NCBI RefSeq assembly: GCF_030944625.1
Contig: NZ_JAUSXY010000001.1
Location: 1,860,001-1,924,000, forward strand
Direction of reading: 5' to 3'
Length of the DNA: 64,000 nucleotides
DNA from: Arthrobacter sp. SLBN-112
GTDB taxonomy: Bacteria > Actinomycetota > Actinomycetes > Actinomycetales > Micrococcaceae
Of this stretch, positions 27,171 through 35,321 are shown piece after piece. The stretch's first letter is position 1; every line of letters begins with the position of its first letter. The notes under the pieces are model-generated. The model was given only the letters and a program-made list of their open reading frames with translations. It was not told the DNA's origin and searched no databases. Position numbers and translations under genes: made by a program.

Positions 27171-28307
27171 TCAGTTCCCCTGTCCTGATCCCGAGTACGT
27201 GAGCTGGAGGGTTGCGCCTTTGCACCCGTCCTGGTTCCTGGAGCTATCCAGCATGCCTACCCGCGGCCAGGCGGACTGTGCCACAAGAAGTCCGGACAGT
27301 GAACTGCTTCCGGCCGGCGCCACCAGGGGGTACGGCCCGCTGTACTGCGTGAGGGTGAAGTCGGCCGCCGTGCACGCCAGGTTCTTCGCCACGGCATCCG
27401 CGCTCCTGGTAACCCCCGCGATAGCTACGGACAGGTTGGTCAGGGACAGGGACTTGTTGTTCGGGTTGCTGATCTGCAGGTCCAGTCCCGCCGAGGATCC
27501 GGGCGACAGTGTCCCGGGGACGTTCCCGGAGAGGGCGAACTGCTTGATGGTGGAATCCAGGACCAGTTGGACGTTCGCGTAGGCGTACTGCGACTTCCCG
27601 GCGGAGTCCTTCCCGGTCCCCACCAGGTACAGGTTGAAGTTCCCGCTCGGCGAAGCGGCCGTTGTTGCCACCTGCAGTGTGCTCGAGTTGCCGGTTACCG
27701 GGTTGGGCGAGAACGTTGCCGTGGCGCCGGCGGGCAGTCCGCCCAGGACGCTGAACGAGACGGAGTTGGGGAAGTTGTTCCGGGTCAGCTGCAGGGTGTA
27801 AACGGCGGTGGCCCCGGGTGGGACGGTGACGGAATCCGGGGTGGCCGCCACCGAAAACGCGGTGGTCATCTTGTAGTTCACGGTGAGGCTCGCGGCAACG
27901 CTGCCCGATACCTTGCCGCTGGTTCCCGTGATGGTCACGGTGTTGGTGCCGGCTGGGGTGGTTGCGCTGGTGGTGGCGTTCAACGTTGCGGTTGCGGTGC
28001 TGCCGGAGTTGAGGGTGACGGACGACGGCGTGAAGGCGCCTGCCGTGCCGGCCGGAAGTCCCGCGGTGGCCAGGCTAACCGCTCCGCTGAAGCCGCCGGT
28101 GGACGTCAGGGTCACCGTATAGGCAGCCGACTGGCCCTGTTGGACGGACTGGCTGGCAGGGGAGACCTGCACAGTGATGCCCGGTTTGGGATTGTTTGCC
28201 GCCGCGATCAGCGCTCCCGCGCTGGCCAGCAGCAACAACAGCGCGATCAACGCTGCCTTGATACCGGTCCGCGTTCGACGCCGCGGCTGTCCGTCCTGCT
28301 CGTGCAC
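27171..28307 (-). CDS. Secreted/membrane-anchored protein with Ig-like domains
   Basis: A 378-residue protein with a basic N-terminus and one hydrophobic segment (AALIALLLLLASAGALIAAA). Two repeated beta-sandwich modules follow, beginning near residues 45 and 145 (VQVSPASQSVQQGQSAAYTV and VAATPDSVTVPPGATAVYTL), typical of bacterial Ig/CARDB-like repeats. The C-terminal domain (LDLQISNPNNKSLSLTNLSV, ending QDGCKGATLQLTYSG) matches the mature domains of its two small neighbours, so it may have arisen by fusing such a domain to Ig repeats. The GTG start has AGGGGGG 7 nt upstream. Confidence 0.78.
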   Translation of the reverse strand: MHEQDGQPRRRTRTGIKAALIALLLLLASAGALIAAANNPKPGITVQVSPASQSVQQGQSAAYTVTLTSTGGFSGAVSLATAGLPAGTAGAFTPSSVTLNSGSTATATLNATTSATTPAGTNTVTITGTSGKVSGSVAASLTVNYKMTTAFSVAATPDSVTVPPGATAVYTLQLTRNNFPNSVSFSVLGGLPAGATATFSPNPVTGNSSTLQVATTAASPSGNFNLYLVGTGKDSAGKSQYAYANVQLVLDSTIKQFALSGNVPGTLSPGSSAGLDLQISNPNNKSLSLTNLSVAIAGVTRSADAVAKNLACTAADFTLTQYSGPYPLVAPAGSSSLSGLLVAQSAWPRVGMLDSSRNQDGCKGATLQLTYSGSGQGN

Positions 28308-28345
28308 CCTGTGCCCCCCTTGTTCTTTGGTGCGAATGACGGCAA

Positions 28346-28374
28346 GCCGGGGGCGGAGTTACACCGCCCCCGGC
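28346..28374. terminator. Hairpin between the first and second genes of the secreted-protein cluster
   Basis: A perfect 11-bp stem (GCCGGGGGCGG with its reverse complement) around a 7-nt loop, immediately downstream of the 28.4-28.8 kb gene. No strong minus-strand T-run follows, so it may attenuate rather than fully stop transcription into the distal genes, which would leave the first product more abundant. Confidence 0.7.
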
Positions 28375-28385
28375 CAGCTGTTTAT

Positions 28386-28841
28386 TTACTTGCTGGTGAC
28401 GGTCACGGTGATGGAAGCGCCCTTGCAGGCGTCCTGGTTGACCGTAGCGCTGTCCACCAGGGTCAGGGTTCCGGTGCCCAAGGCTGTGGCGGTCGGGCCG
28501 GCGGGAACGTTGGTGGTGCCGGTGGGAGCCGTGGCCGTGAACCAGGCAGGCAGGCAGCCGTCAACACCGGTGGTGACCACCGGGTTGGCCAGCGTTACCT
28601 GGGTGTTGCTGGTGTTCGGATTGGTTGCGGTGTACGTGATGGTCTGGGGCGCACCGGGGGCGACACCCGCGTCCACGGTGACGTTGATGGTTACGGGGCT
28701 GGTGCTTGCGGCTGCCGTGCCGGATCCGTAACCGCCACCCGTGGTGCTCCAGTAGGCGTAGGCGGCACCGCCACCAACAGCTACCAGGGCTGCGGACATT
28801 GCGACGGCGGCGATCTTGTTCTTCTTGGTCATTTTGCGCAC
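28386..28841 (-). CDS. Secreted TasA/camelysin-like protein with YAYW signal ending
   Basis: A 151-residue exported protein: basic MRKMTKKNK start, hydrophobic helix, then GGGAAYAYWSTTGGG, the SipW-dependent signal pattern. The mature part is Thr/Val-rich beta structure with one Cys pair (GCLPAWF and DACKGASIT). The GTG start is set by AGGAG 7-8 nt upstream; the ATG three codons later is too far from it. It leads the cluster and is separated from the others by a hairpin, so it may be the major subunit. Similarity to the 26.7-27.2 kb protein (same signal, NPN motif, C-terminal ACKGA/ACQGA) indicates paralogy. Confidence 0.8.
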   Translation of the reverse strand: MRKMTKKNKIAAVAMSAALVAVGGGAAYAYWSTTGGGYGSGTAAASTSPVTINVTVDAGVAPGAPQTITYTATNPNTSNTQVTLANPVVTTGVDGCLPAWFTATAPTGTTNVPAGPTATALGTGTLTLVDSATVNQDACKGASITVTVTSK

Positions 28842-29231
28842 GGAAAGTCTCCTTGTGTGTGTGATTGAGAACCCGTTCCCCCATAGGTGGCTCCATCGAG
28901 GTGCCTTCCGGTGGATCGATGACCCAATATTCGCGAACGCAAAAGGCCGCAACAACACGTAGCGGTACCCGAATTTCCAGTGACTTGAGAGTTCCACTAC
29001 TTGGTTTGGGTAAGCGATTACTCGCATGCGTGAGCGCCGCCCTGACCTGCGCGCCGCCGTCGTGCTTCTATCGCTTCAACCCTCTGACCACGAACAACCC
29101 GCGACGCGCAAACGCATTTTCGACGCAAAGTTTCCCAGCCGCGCACGTTATTTGGGGCGCGAAATGGAGCCTGAGCGTCGGGGTCAAATATCGGTGTCGG
29201 CAGCGGATGTGCGCATCGAAGTAACCGGCTT
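28842..29231. other. Long intergenic spacer between secreted-protein cluster and lrp
   Basis: Probably contains the promoter of the secreted-protein operon. No gene is supported. The right half (about 29020-29220) alternates GCG/CGC blocks with short AT patches (CAAACGC, GTTATTT, CGAAATG), in the same style as the 1045-1413 spacer. Confidence 0.5.
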
Positions 29232-29702
29232 CTACCGCGTGTCCACGTCCTCGAAAACCAGGAACGTCTGCGTATCCAGGACTCCCGGCATGGTCTGCAG
29301 CTGGTCGAAGATGACCCGCCGCAGGTCGATGTTGTCCACGGCCCGGACCAGGAGGATCACGTCGAAGTCGCCGCCCACCAGTGCAATGTGGTGCACCTCC
29401 GGAATGGCGCCCAACTGGTCCCGGAGTTCGCGCCAGGCGTCCTGCCGGAGCTTCAGCGTCACGTATGCGGAGGACTTCAGCCCTGCCTTGATCGGATCCA
29501 CCAACGCCGTGAACCGGGTCAGTACACCTTCGCCGGTCAGCCGGGCGATCCGGGAGTAGGCGTGCGCGCGGGAGATGTGCACATTTTCGGCCACCTGGGT
29601 CACGGACATCCGGCCGTCCCGCGTGAGCTCGGCGATGATCCTCCGGTCGATCTCGTCCAGGGCAACTTCGGCCGGTGCATCTTTGCCCGTCAAATCGTCC
29701 AC
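29232..29702 (-). CDS. Lrp/AsnC family transcriptional regulator
   Basis: A 156-residue protein with an N-terminal helix-turn-helix (LDEIDRRIIAELTRDGRMSV, then AENVHISRAHAYSRI) and a C-terminal RAM ligand domain (DQLGAIPEVHHIALVGGDFD, then TMPGVLDTQTFLV). Lrp-type regulators (BkdR) control branched-chain keto acid dehydrogenase operons in other bacteria by sensing branched-chain amino acids. The bkd-like operon lies about 750 bp away in divergent orientation, and a copy of this gene's first codons precedes it. The start is a GTG at 29702. Confidence 0.9.
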   Translation of the reverse strand: MDDLTGKDAPAEVALDEIDRRIIAELTRDGRMSVTQVAENVHISRAHAYSRIARLTGEGVLTRFTALVDPIKAGLKSSAYVTLKLRQDAWRELRDQLGAIPEVHHIALVGGDFDVILLVRAVDNIDLRRVIFDQLQTMPGVLDTQTFLVFEDVDTR

Positions 29703-29719
29703 ATCCCCGCTCGGTAATC
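29680..29719. repeat. 40-bp direct repeat, copy 1 (lrp start region)
   Basis: Forty bases identical to 30273-30312. This copy spans the first eight codons of lrp and its leader. Weaker similarity continues outward (ACAAATCGTCT and GGATACGAAACC appear in both at comparable distances), so the duplicated segment was probably over 100 bp. Confidence 0.85.
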
Positions 29720-29773
29720 TCCCCTACAGATACAAATCGTCTTCCATAGTAGGTGGATTTGAGGAGAGTTTCC

Positions 29774-29857
29774 GTGGCCCGGGCGCGCAGGGATACGAAA
29801 CCGGCAGCAGAAGCGCTGCTGGAAGAATCATGGTTGACCGGATGCGGCCTTCCCTAG
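29774..29857 (+). CDS. Possible 27-codon peptide
   Basis: GTG start with GAGGAGAG 6 nt upstream, an unusually good ribosome binding site for this window. It encodes 27 Arg/Ala/Glu-rich residues with no recognisable motif. It lies just right of the first copy of the duplicated lrp leader. It may be a fossil of a once-adjacent gene start left by the rearrangement rather than a functional peptide. Confidence 0.3.
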   Translation: MARARRDTKPAAEALLEESWLTGCGLP

Positions 29858-29875
29858 GTCATCAGGGCGCCGGGA

Positions 29876-30103
29876 TCAGGACATGTGGTGGCGGCTTTCG
29901 ATCCCCTCCGCTGCGCCGCGGATGAAGTCGCAGTCGCCGGGGGAGAGCACGGTTTCGCCGTGCCGGTCCTGTTCGAACTGGACTCCTGTGCTCTTCATGA
30001 TGGCCGCCGCGACGGTGCGCGGGAGGATCGTGCACCCAGGGTTATCAACCAGCCATTGCCGCGTGTCCGAATCGAGCTTGTCCCACAATTTGGCTATTTC
30101 CAT
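29876..30103 (-). CDS. Small hypothetical protein (75 aa)
   Basis: A 75-residue acidic soluble protein (MEIAKLWDKLDSDTRQW at the start, CDFIRGAAEGIES near the end) with two cysteines and no membrane segment. I do not recognise it. It resembles small helical proteins that are common between larger genes in this group. It sits inside the segment bounded by the duplicated lrp leader, so it may have arrived with that rearrangement. Confidence 0.55.
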   Translation of the reverse strand: MEIAKLWDKLDSDTRQWLVDNPGCTILPRTVAAAIMKSTGVQFEQDRHGETVLSPGDCDFIRGAAEGIESRHHMS

Positions 30104-30211
30104 AGCTAACGCCCCCGCCTGTCACTGCTGTTAGGAAAATGCCGCAGTCCCGGATGTCCCGGGACGATGCGTACCCGCATTATCCGAGTGTGGTCCTTCG
30201 GGAGGCAGGGG

Positions 30212-30295
30212 TCAATGCACTTCTTTCCAGCTCCCGCCAGCCTTTGGCGTCCCGATGAAAGCAGGGCCTGTTTCTTTGCCCGTCAAATCGTCCAC
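30212..30295 (-). pseudogene. Truncated duplicate of the lrp 5' end
   Basis: A GTG start and codons for MDDLTGK, identical to the start of the intact Lrp gene at 29702, continue into unrelated sequence and stop after 27 codons. It contains no helix-turn-helix. It is a fragment left by duplication of the lrp/operon intergenic region. Confidence 0.7.
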
Positions 30296-30312
30296 ATCCC
30301 CGCTCGGTAATC
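30273..30312. repeat. 40-bp direct repeat, copy 2 (upstream of the dehydrogenase operon)
   Basis: Identical to 29680-29719. It places the lrp leader sequence about 135-175 bp before the E1alpha start. If Lrp binds its own leader, it would also bind here. Confidence 0.85.
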
Positions 30313-30446
30313 CACGTCACAATGACAAATCGTCTCCAACAGTCGGCATTTCCGGGCAGCTTCTCCACGATTCTGCTGGCTGCTGGATACGAAACCTGCT
30401 GCGGGACCATACTGGGAGCGAATAGTGGCAATCGAAGGACGGACCA

Positions 30447-31673
30447 ATGACGATCTCCGCAGACCACACCGCGCCGGACACCACCAGCACCGAGCCAGCA
30501 GGAAACGCGCTGACCGATGCTGTGAAGAAGTTCGGCATCACGGTGGAGGACTACATGCTCCCCGCCCGGCACCAGATCCAGATGGTGGACCCGGAGGGCC
30601 GGCTCATCCCGGAAAGCGAGCAGGGCACCCAGCCCGGCCACGAATACCCCGTGCCCGGCGACAAGGAACTGCTGGCAGCGTACGAACAGCTCGTCGTCGG
30701 CCGCCGCGTCAACGACCAGAACTCCGCCCTGGTCCGGCAGGGCCGCATGGCCGTCTACCCCTCCAGCCATGGCCAGGAAGCCTGCCAGGTGGCCGCGGCC
30801 CTCTGCCTGTCGGACAGGGACTGGATGTTCCCCACCTACCGCGACGCAGTGGCCGTGATGACCCGCGGCGTGGACCCGGTACAGGTGATGACCATCTTCC
30901 GCGGCGACTGGCATGGCGGCTACGACCCCCTCGAAAACAAGGTGGGCATCCAGTGCACGCCGCTGACCACCCAGTTGCTGCACGCCGTCGGCGTCGCCCA
31001 TGCGGCCAAACTCCGCGGCGAGGACACCGTGGTGCTGGCCATGTGCGGCGACGGCGCCACCAGCGAAGGCGACTTCCACGAGGCACTGAACTTCGCCGCC
31101 GTCTTCCACCTGCCGGTGATTTTCTTCGTCCAGAACAACAAGTACGCGATCTCGGTGCCGCTGGCACACCAGTCCGTGGCGCCGTCGCTCGCGCACAAAG
31201 CCGTGGGCTACGGAATGGCGGGGGAGCGCGTGGACGGCAACGACGTGGTGGCCCTCCTCGCCGTCCTGGACCGCGCGGTGAAACTCGCCCGCGAAGGCTC
31301 CGGCCCGCTGCTGGTGGAAGCCAACACGTACCGCATGCAGGCCCACACCAACGCCGACGACGACACCCGCTACAGGGAAAACAGCGAGGTTGCCGAGTGG
31401 CGGGCCAAGGACCCGGTCAACAGGATGCGCACCTACCTCACGGACCGCGGGCTGTTGGACGACGACGGCGAGTCCCGGATCAGCGAGCACGCCGAGGCCG
31501 TTGCCGCGCAGCTGCGCGAAGGCCTCAGCGAGGACGTCCCGGTGGATCCGCAGGAACTCTTCCGCCACGTTTTCGCCCGGCAGACGCCGCAGCTGAAGGA
31601 AGAATCCGCCCTGCTCGCCGACGAACTCGCCCGCGACGCCGCATCTACTGATTTCCAGGAGGCCGGCAAGTGA
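30447..31673 (+). CDS. bkdA: Branched-chain 2-oxoacid dehydrogenase E1 component, alpha subunit
   Basis: A 408-residue thiamine-diphosphate enzyme subunit. The Mg-TPP motif GDGATSEGDFHEALN ends in FVQNN. The phosphorylation-loop-like region reads YRMQAHTNADDDTRYR, and QLVVGRRVNDQNSALVRQG near the N-terminus is typical of E1alpha. It decarboxylates 2-oxo acids and acylates the lipoyl groups of E2. Three enzyme genes follow with 4-nt and 2-nt junctions. Assignment to branched-chain rather than pyruvate substrates rests on similarity to BkdA-type E1alpha and on the nearby Lrp gene; pyruvate remains possible. The ATG has AGGACGG about 6 nt upstream. Confidence 0.88.
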   Translation: MTISADHTAPDTTSTEPAGNALTDAVKKFGITVEDYMLPARHQIQMVDPEGRLIPESEQGTQPGHEYPVPGDKELLAAYEQLVVGRRVNDQNSALVRQGRMAVYPSSHGQEACQVAAALCLSDRDWMFPTYRDAVAVMTRGVDPVQVMTIFRGDWHGGYDPLENKVGIQCTPLTTQLLHAVGVAHAAKLRGEDTVVLAMCGDGATSEGDFHEALNFAAVFHLPVIFFVQNNKYAISVPLAHQSVAPSLAHKAVGYGMAGERVDGNDVVALLAVLDRAVKLAREGSGPLLVEANTYRMQAHTNADDDTRYRENSEVAEWRAKDPVNRMRTYLTDRGLLDDDGESRISEHAEAVAAQLREGLSEDVPVDPQELFRHVFARQTPQLKEESALLADELARDAASTDFQEAGK

Positions 31674-32782
31674 GCCCCACCATCACCACCTCGTCCGAGG
31701 CCAACGGCAACGTCTCTGCCGCCACCGCCCGGGCCGCAGCCTCGGCCGCCGCGTCCGCCGAGGCCGCCGGCCCGCAGCCCGTCACCATGGCCAAGGCCCT
31801 CAACACAGCGCTCGCCGACGCCATGCACGCCGACTCCTCCGTCCTGGTGTTCGGGGAGGACGTGGGCATGCTGGGCGGCGTCTTCCGCATTACCGACGGA
31901 CTCACTGCCACGTTCGGCGAGCAGCGCTGCTTCGACACCCCGCTGGCCGAATCCGGCATCGTGGGTATGGCCGTGGGCATGGCCATCAATGGCATGCGCC
32001 CGGTGATCGAGATGCAGTTCGACGCGTTCGCCTACCCCGCGTTCGAGCAGATCGTCAGCCATGTTGCCAAGATGCACAATCGCACCAAGGGCGCCGTCAA
32101 GTTGCCTATGGTGATCCGCATCCCGTACGGCGGCGGCATCGGGGGAGTGGAGCACCACTGCGATTCCTCCGAGTCTTACTACGCACACACCGCCGGCCTG
32201 AAGGTCTACACCCCCGCCACCGTGGCGGACGGCTACCGGATGCTCCGCGAAGCGATCGACTCAGACGACCCTGTCATCTTCATGGAGCCCAAGAAGATGT
32301 ACTGGACCAAGGACCAGGTGGACCTGGGTGAGCTGCGTCGCCTCCACGCGGAAGGCACGACGACGGGACGCACCTCCGAGGGCCGGGCCGCCGTCGCCCG
32401 TCCCGGCACGGACGCGACGCTGATCGCGTACGGGCCGTCCGTCCCCACCGCGCTTGCCGCCGCCGAGGCAGCTGCGCTGGAGGGGCGCTCGCTGGAGGTG
32501 ATCGACGTGCGGACCATTGTGCCGTTCGACGATGCCACCGTGTGCGAGTCGGTCCGCAAGACCGGCCGGGCCGTGGTGATCGCCGAGGCGCATGGCTTCG
32601 CCTCCGTGTCCTCCGAGATCGTGGCCCGGGTGCAGGAGCGCTGCTTCCACTACCTGGCCGCCCCCATCCGCCGCGTCACCGGGTTCGATGTCCCGTACCC
32701 GGCACCCAAACTCGAGAAGTACTACCTGCCCGGCGTGGACCGCATCCTCGACGCCGTTGACGACCTTCAGTGGGAGAACTGA
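31670..32782 (+). CDS. bkdB: Branched-chain 2-oxoacid dehydrogenase E1 component, beta subunit
   Basis: A 370-residue transketolase-type E1beta. An Ala/Thr-rich N-terminal extension of about 35 residues precedes the core, which has VLVFGEDVGMLGGVFR, DTPLAESGIVGMAVGMA, a KLPMVIRIPYGGGIGG segment and C-terminal VIDVRTIVPFD. It pairs with E1alpha to form the heterotetramer. The GTG start overlaps the E1alpha stop by 4 nt. Confidence 0.9.
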   Translation: MSPTITTSSEANGNVSAATARAAASAAASAEAAGPQPVTMAKALNTALADAMHADSSVLVFGEDVGMLGGVFRITDGLTATFGEQRCFDTPLAESGIVGMAVGMAINGMRPVIEMQFDAFAYPAFEQIVSHVAKMHNRTKGAVKLPMVIRIPYGGGIGGVEHHCDSSESYYAHTAGLKVYTPATVADGYRMLREAIDSDDPVIFMEPKKMYWTKDQVDLGELRRLHAEGTTTGRTSEGRAAVARPGTDATLIAYGPSVPTALAAAEAAALEGRSLEVIDVRTIVPFDDATVCESVRKTGRAVVIAEAHGFASVSSEIVARVQERCFHYLAAPIRRVTGFDVPYPAPKLEKYYLPGVDRILDAVDDLQWEN

Positions 32783-32784
32783 CC

Positions 32785-34377
32785 ATGAGCGAACCACGCG
32801 TGTTTTTGTTGCCGGACCTCGGCGAAGGCCTCACCGAAGCCGAACTCGTTGCCTGGCATGTAGCCGTGGGCGACGAGATCGTTGTGGACCAGCCGATCGC
32901 CGAGGTGGAAACGGCCAAGTCCGCGGTGGAGGTGCCGTCCCCTTATGCGGGGATCGTCACCGAGTTGCACGGGAAGCCGGGGGAGACCCTGGATGTGGGG
33001 AAGCCGCTGATCTCGGTGACGCCGCTCTCCACTGGTGTCGCCGCTCCGGTGTCCGCCGCGGATGATGCCGCCCCCGCCCCTTCGCCGGACAGCATTCGTC
33101 CTGCGGACGATGCTGCCGGCTCAGGAAGCGGTCCCGGACTGCCCAATGCTCGCAAGCTCGCATCGGGTCCCTCGTCCGGTTCCTTAGATGCCACTCCCGG
33201 GGCGGCGTCATCCGCGCCGGCTGCGTCGGCGGCGGCAGCCGAGACCTATCGTGAGGAGGAGAAGGCGGGGTCCGGGAATGTCCTGATTGGTTATGGCACC
33301 CCTGGTGGGCATGGCCAGGCACGGCGGACCCGTGCGCGGAAGTCTTCTGTTGCGGTGGTTGAGCCTGTCGAAACCAAGCCTGTCGAAACCACCGAGGACG
33401 ACCTCACCCTCCTGCGCACCCGCGTGCCCGGCAAGCTCGGCGCCGTGATCTCACCGCTGGTCCGGCGCATGGCCCGCGAGCACGGCGTGGACCTTGGCGA
33501 CATTTCAGGCTCCGGCGACAGCGGCCTCATCATGCGCCGCGACGTCGAAGCAGCGATCTCGGCGCCGGTGGTTGAGCGTGTCGAAACCAAGCCCACACCG
33601 GAAGCCGAGCCTGTCGAAACCCACGGATCTCGACAAGCTCGATCATCGGAAACCACCGACTCCCGCACCGGCCTGCCCATCTCCGCCCGCACTCCTGTCC
33701 GCGGCGTCCGGAAGGCCGTGGCTGCGAACATGGCGCGCAGCCGCTCGGAAATCCCGGAAGCAACGGTCTGGGTGGACGTGGACGCCACCGCACTGATGGA
33801 GCTGCGTGAGGGACTCAAAGCCAACGGTGCGGAGGCGCCAGGCCTGCTCGCCTTCATCGCCCGGTTCGTCACCGCAGGGCTGAAGAAGTACCCGGAACTG
33901 AACACGCGGATCGAAACCGCGGAGGACGGCTCCCAGGAGATCGTCGGATTCGACGGCATCAACCTCGGCTTCGCAGCCCAGACCGAACGCGGCCTGGTGG
34001 TGCCATCCGTCCGCGGCGCCGAGAAACTCAGCGCCCGGGAACTGGACGCGGAAATCCGCCGGCTCACGCAGGTGGCCCGCGACGGCAAGGCAACGCCCGC
34101 CGAACTCGGCAGCGGCACCTTCACGTTGAACAACTACGGAGTGTTCGGCGTGGACGGGTCCGCGGCGATCATCAACCACCCGGAGGTGGGCATCCTCGGG
34201 GTGGGCCGCATCATCGACAAGCCGTGGGTGGTCAACGGCGGCGTGGCCGTCCGGAAGGTCACAGAACTCACCCTCACGTTCGACCACCGGGTGTGCGACG
34301 GCGGCACGGCAGGCGGCTTCCTCCGGTTCGTGGCGGACGCCATAGAAAACCCCACGTCCTTGCTGGCCGACATCTAA
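32785..34377 (+). CDS. bkdC: Dihydrolipoyl acyltransferase (E2) of the 2-oxoacid dehydrogenase complex
   Basis: A 530-residue E2 with one N-terminal lipoyl domain (lipoylated Lys45 in [10 protein letters not shown]), a peripheral-subunit-binding domain ([19 protein letters not shown] to MRRDVEAAI) and a C-terminal catalytic domain with HRVCDGG holding the active-site His and Asp. The two linkers are Ala/Ser/Glu-rich. They include [13 protein letters not shown] and VVERVETK, which are translated copies of TGTCGAAACC-type genomic repeats. The ATG lies 2 nt after the E1beta stop. No E3 gene follows, so lipoamide dehydrogenase must be encoded elsewhere. Confidence 0.9.
   Translation: MSEPRVFLLPDLGEGLTEAELVAWHVAVGDEIVVDQPIAEVETAKSAVEVPSPYAGIVTELHGKPGETLDVGKPLISVTPLSTGVAAPVSAADDAAPAPSPDSIRPADDAAGSGSGPGLPNARKLASGPSSGSLDATPGAASSAPAASAAAAETYREEEKAGSGNVLIGYGTPGGHGQARRTRARKSSVAVVEPVETKPVETTEDDLTLLRTRVPGKLGAVISPLVRRMAREHGVDLGDISGSGDSGLIMRRDVEAAISAPVVERVETKPTPEAEPVETHGSRQARSSETTDSRTGLPISARTPVRGVRKAVAANMARSRSEIPEATVWVDVDATALMELREGLKANGAEAPGLLAFIARFVTAGLKKYPELNTRIETAEDGSQEIVGFDGINLGFAAQTERGLVVPSVRGAEKLSARELDAEIRRLTQVARDGKATPAELGSGTFTLNNYGVFGVDGSAAIINHPEVGILGVGRIIDKPWVVNGGVAVRKVTELTLTFDHRVCDGGTAGGFLRFVADAIENPTSLLADI
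33354..33657. repeat. Short palindromic repeats inside the E2 linker coding sequence
   Basis: Copies of GGTGGTTGAGCCTGTCGAAACC-like sequence occur at 33354-33375, a partial copy at 33376-33393, a copy at 33566-33588, and a pair at 33606-33657 with one member inverted (CTCGACAAGCTCGA). All keep the reading frame and encode VEPVET-like residues. The same words are, to my knowledge, abundant intergenic repeats in Arthrobacter. Confidence 0.75.
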
Positions 34378-34389
34378 ACCGGAGGAAAT

Positions 34390-35019
34390 CTAGGGCGCGG
34401 TGGGGCCGGGAACGTCCTGGTCCGTGACGTCGTCGGGCTGGTGGGCGCGGTACACGAAGTGCTCCACCCGGCGGTCGGGGACCAGCCAAATCAGCGCCAC
34501 CACCGTGTAGACAGCGATTCCCAGGAGGGGCTGGGCGAGTGTCAGCGCGATGCCCAGCAGGTAGATCAGCGGCGAGGCCTTGCCTTTCCAGTCCCGCCCC
34601 AGGGCCTGGGCAACGGCCCCGGCCGTGCCCTGCTTGCGAATGAGTGCCTGCTCCAGGATGTAGAAAGCGATGGCAGCGCAGAGCAGGTTGATGCCGTAGA
34701 CCAGCACCGGAACTTCCACGAACCCGGACTCATCCATCCATCGCGTGGTGAAGGGAAACAGGGAGAGCCAGAACAGCAGGTGCAGGTTGGCCCAGAGGAT
34801 GGCGCCGTTCACCCGGTCTGCCAGCTGGATCAGGTGGTGGTGGTTGTTCCAGTAGATCCCGACATAGACGAAGCTGAGCAGGTAGCTGAGCAACGTTGGC
34901 AGGACCCCGGCGATCCCATGCCAGGTGGGTTCCTCCGGTACGCGCAGCTCCAGCACCATGATGGTGATGATGATCGCCAGCACGCCATCGCTGAACGCCT
35001 CGAGTCGGTTCTTGTTCAC
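34390..35019 (-). CDS. TMEM175/DUF1211-type membrane protein (potassium channel family)
   Basis: A 209-residue protein with six hydrophobic helices. The first helix carries the family hallmark R-x-E-A-F-S-D-G-V (RLEAFSDGVLAIIITIMVLEL), shown here as RLEAFSDGVLAII. YVGIYWNNHHHLI in the second region and FPFTTRW in the third are also typical. Bacterial TMEM175 proteins form K+-permeable channels. The GTG start has GGAGG 8 nt upstream. It converges with the E2 gene at 12 nt. Confidence 0.9.
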   Translation of the reverse strand: MNKNRLEAFSDGVLAIIITIMVLELRVPEEPTWHGIAGVLPTLLSYLLSFVYVGIYWNNHHHLIQLADRVNGAILWANLHLLFWLSLFPFTTRWMDESGFVEVPVLVYGINLLCAAIAFYILEQALIRKQGTAGAVAQALGRDWKGKASPLIYLLGIALTLAQPLLGIAVYTVVALIWLVPDRRVEHFVYRAHQPDDVTDQDVPGPTAP

Positions 35020-35073
35020 AGTTCTGCCCTCCTTCAGAAGCATAATGCGCCGTCCCCTGACCGGGGCGCCGGG

Positions 35074-35120
35074 CGTTCGACGGCGGCCGCGCGCCGTCGT
35101 CGAACGGCGTTACTTTTTTT
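35074..35120 (+). terminator. Terminator-like hairpin with T7 run and no gene in front
   Basis: CGTTCGACGGCG pairs with CGCCGTCGTCGAACG (3-nt bulge) across a 6-nt loop, then GGCGTTAC and seven T. It reads rightward from within the TMEM175 promoter region, so the transcript it ends is unknown. Confidence 0.55.
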
Positions 35121-35260
35121 GAACCAGGGTCTTTACGCCCTGGCCGCAGGTCACTAAAGTGATTTAGGTCATAGTCCGGATGGGCGCCCGGGGGCGTCCG
35201 GAGAGGGGGAGTGCATCAACACCGACCATTATCGGAAGCCAAATGACAACCACTACGTTG

Positions 35261-35284
35261 AAAGCCCCTCCTAGGAGGGGCTTT
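35261..35284. terminator. Perfect palindromic terminator
   Basis: AAAGCCCCTCCT followed directly by its reverse complement, ending in CTTT and then CCCTTTG on the plus strand. It sits just past the end of the sigma factor gene and can terminate that minus-strand unit as well as any rightward transcript from the spacer. Confidence 0.75.
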
Positions 35285-35321
35285 CCCTTTGCTCCCGACT
35301 CCTGCGAACCGGAGACCGGCG

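Larger units (their letters stand above)
30104..30446. other. Spacer upstream of the 2-oxoacid dehydrogenase operon
   Basis: Holds the truncated lrp copy and the second 40-bp repeat, and by position the promoter and regulator sites of the operon. ACAAATCGTCT at 30325-30340, shared with the real lrp leader, is the best candidate for a conserved regulatory element. No complete gene is supported. Confidence 0.55.
35020..35321. other. Spacer with two hairpins; possible small transcript
   Basis: Contains a stem-loop at 35074-35106 followed by seven T residues (35114-35120) reading rightward, and a perfect 24-bp palindrome at 35261-35284. No rightward gene precedes the first hairpin, so it might end a short antisense or leader transcript. 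No protein gene is supported between the TMEM175 start and the sigma factor end. Confidence 0.5.

Noticed and set aside
30180..31568. 462-codon minus-strand open frame
   Set aside because: Antisense to E1alpha, which has complete catalytic motifs and operon context.
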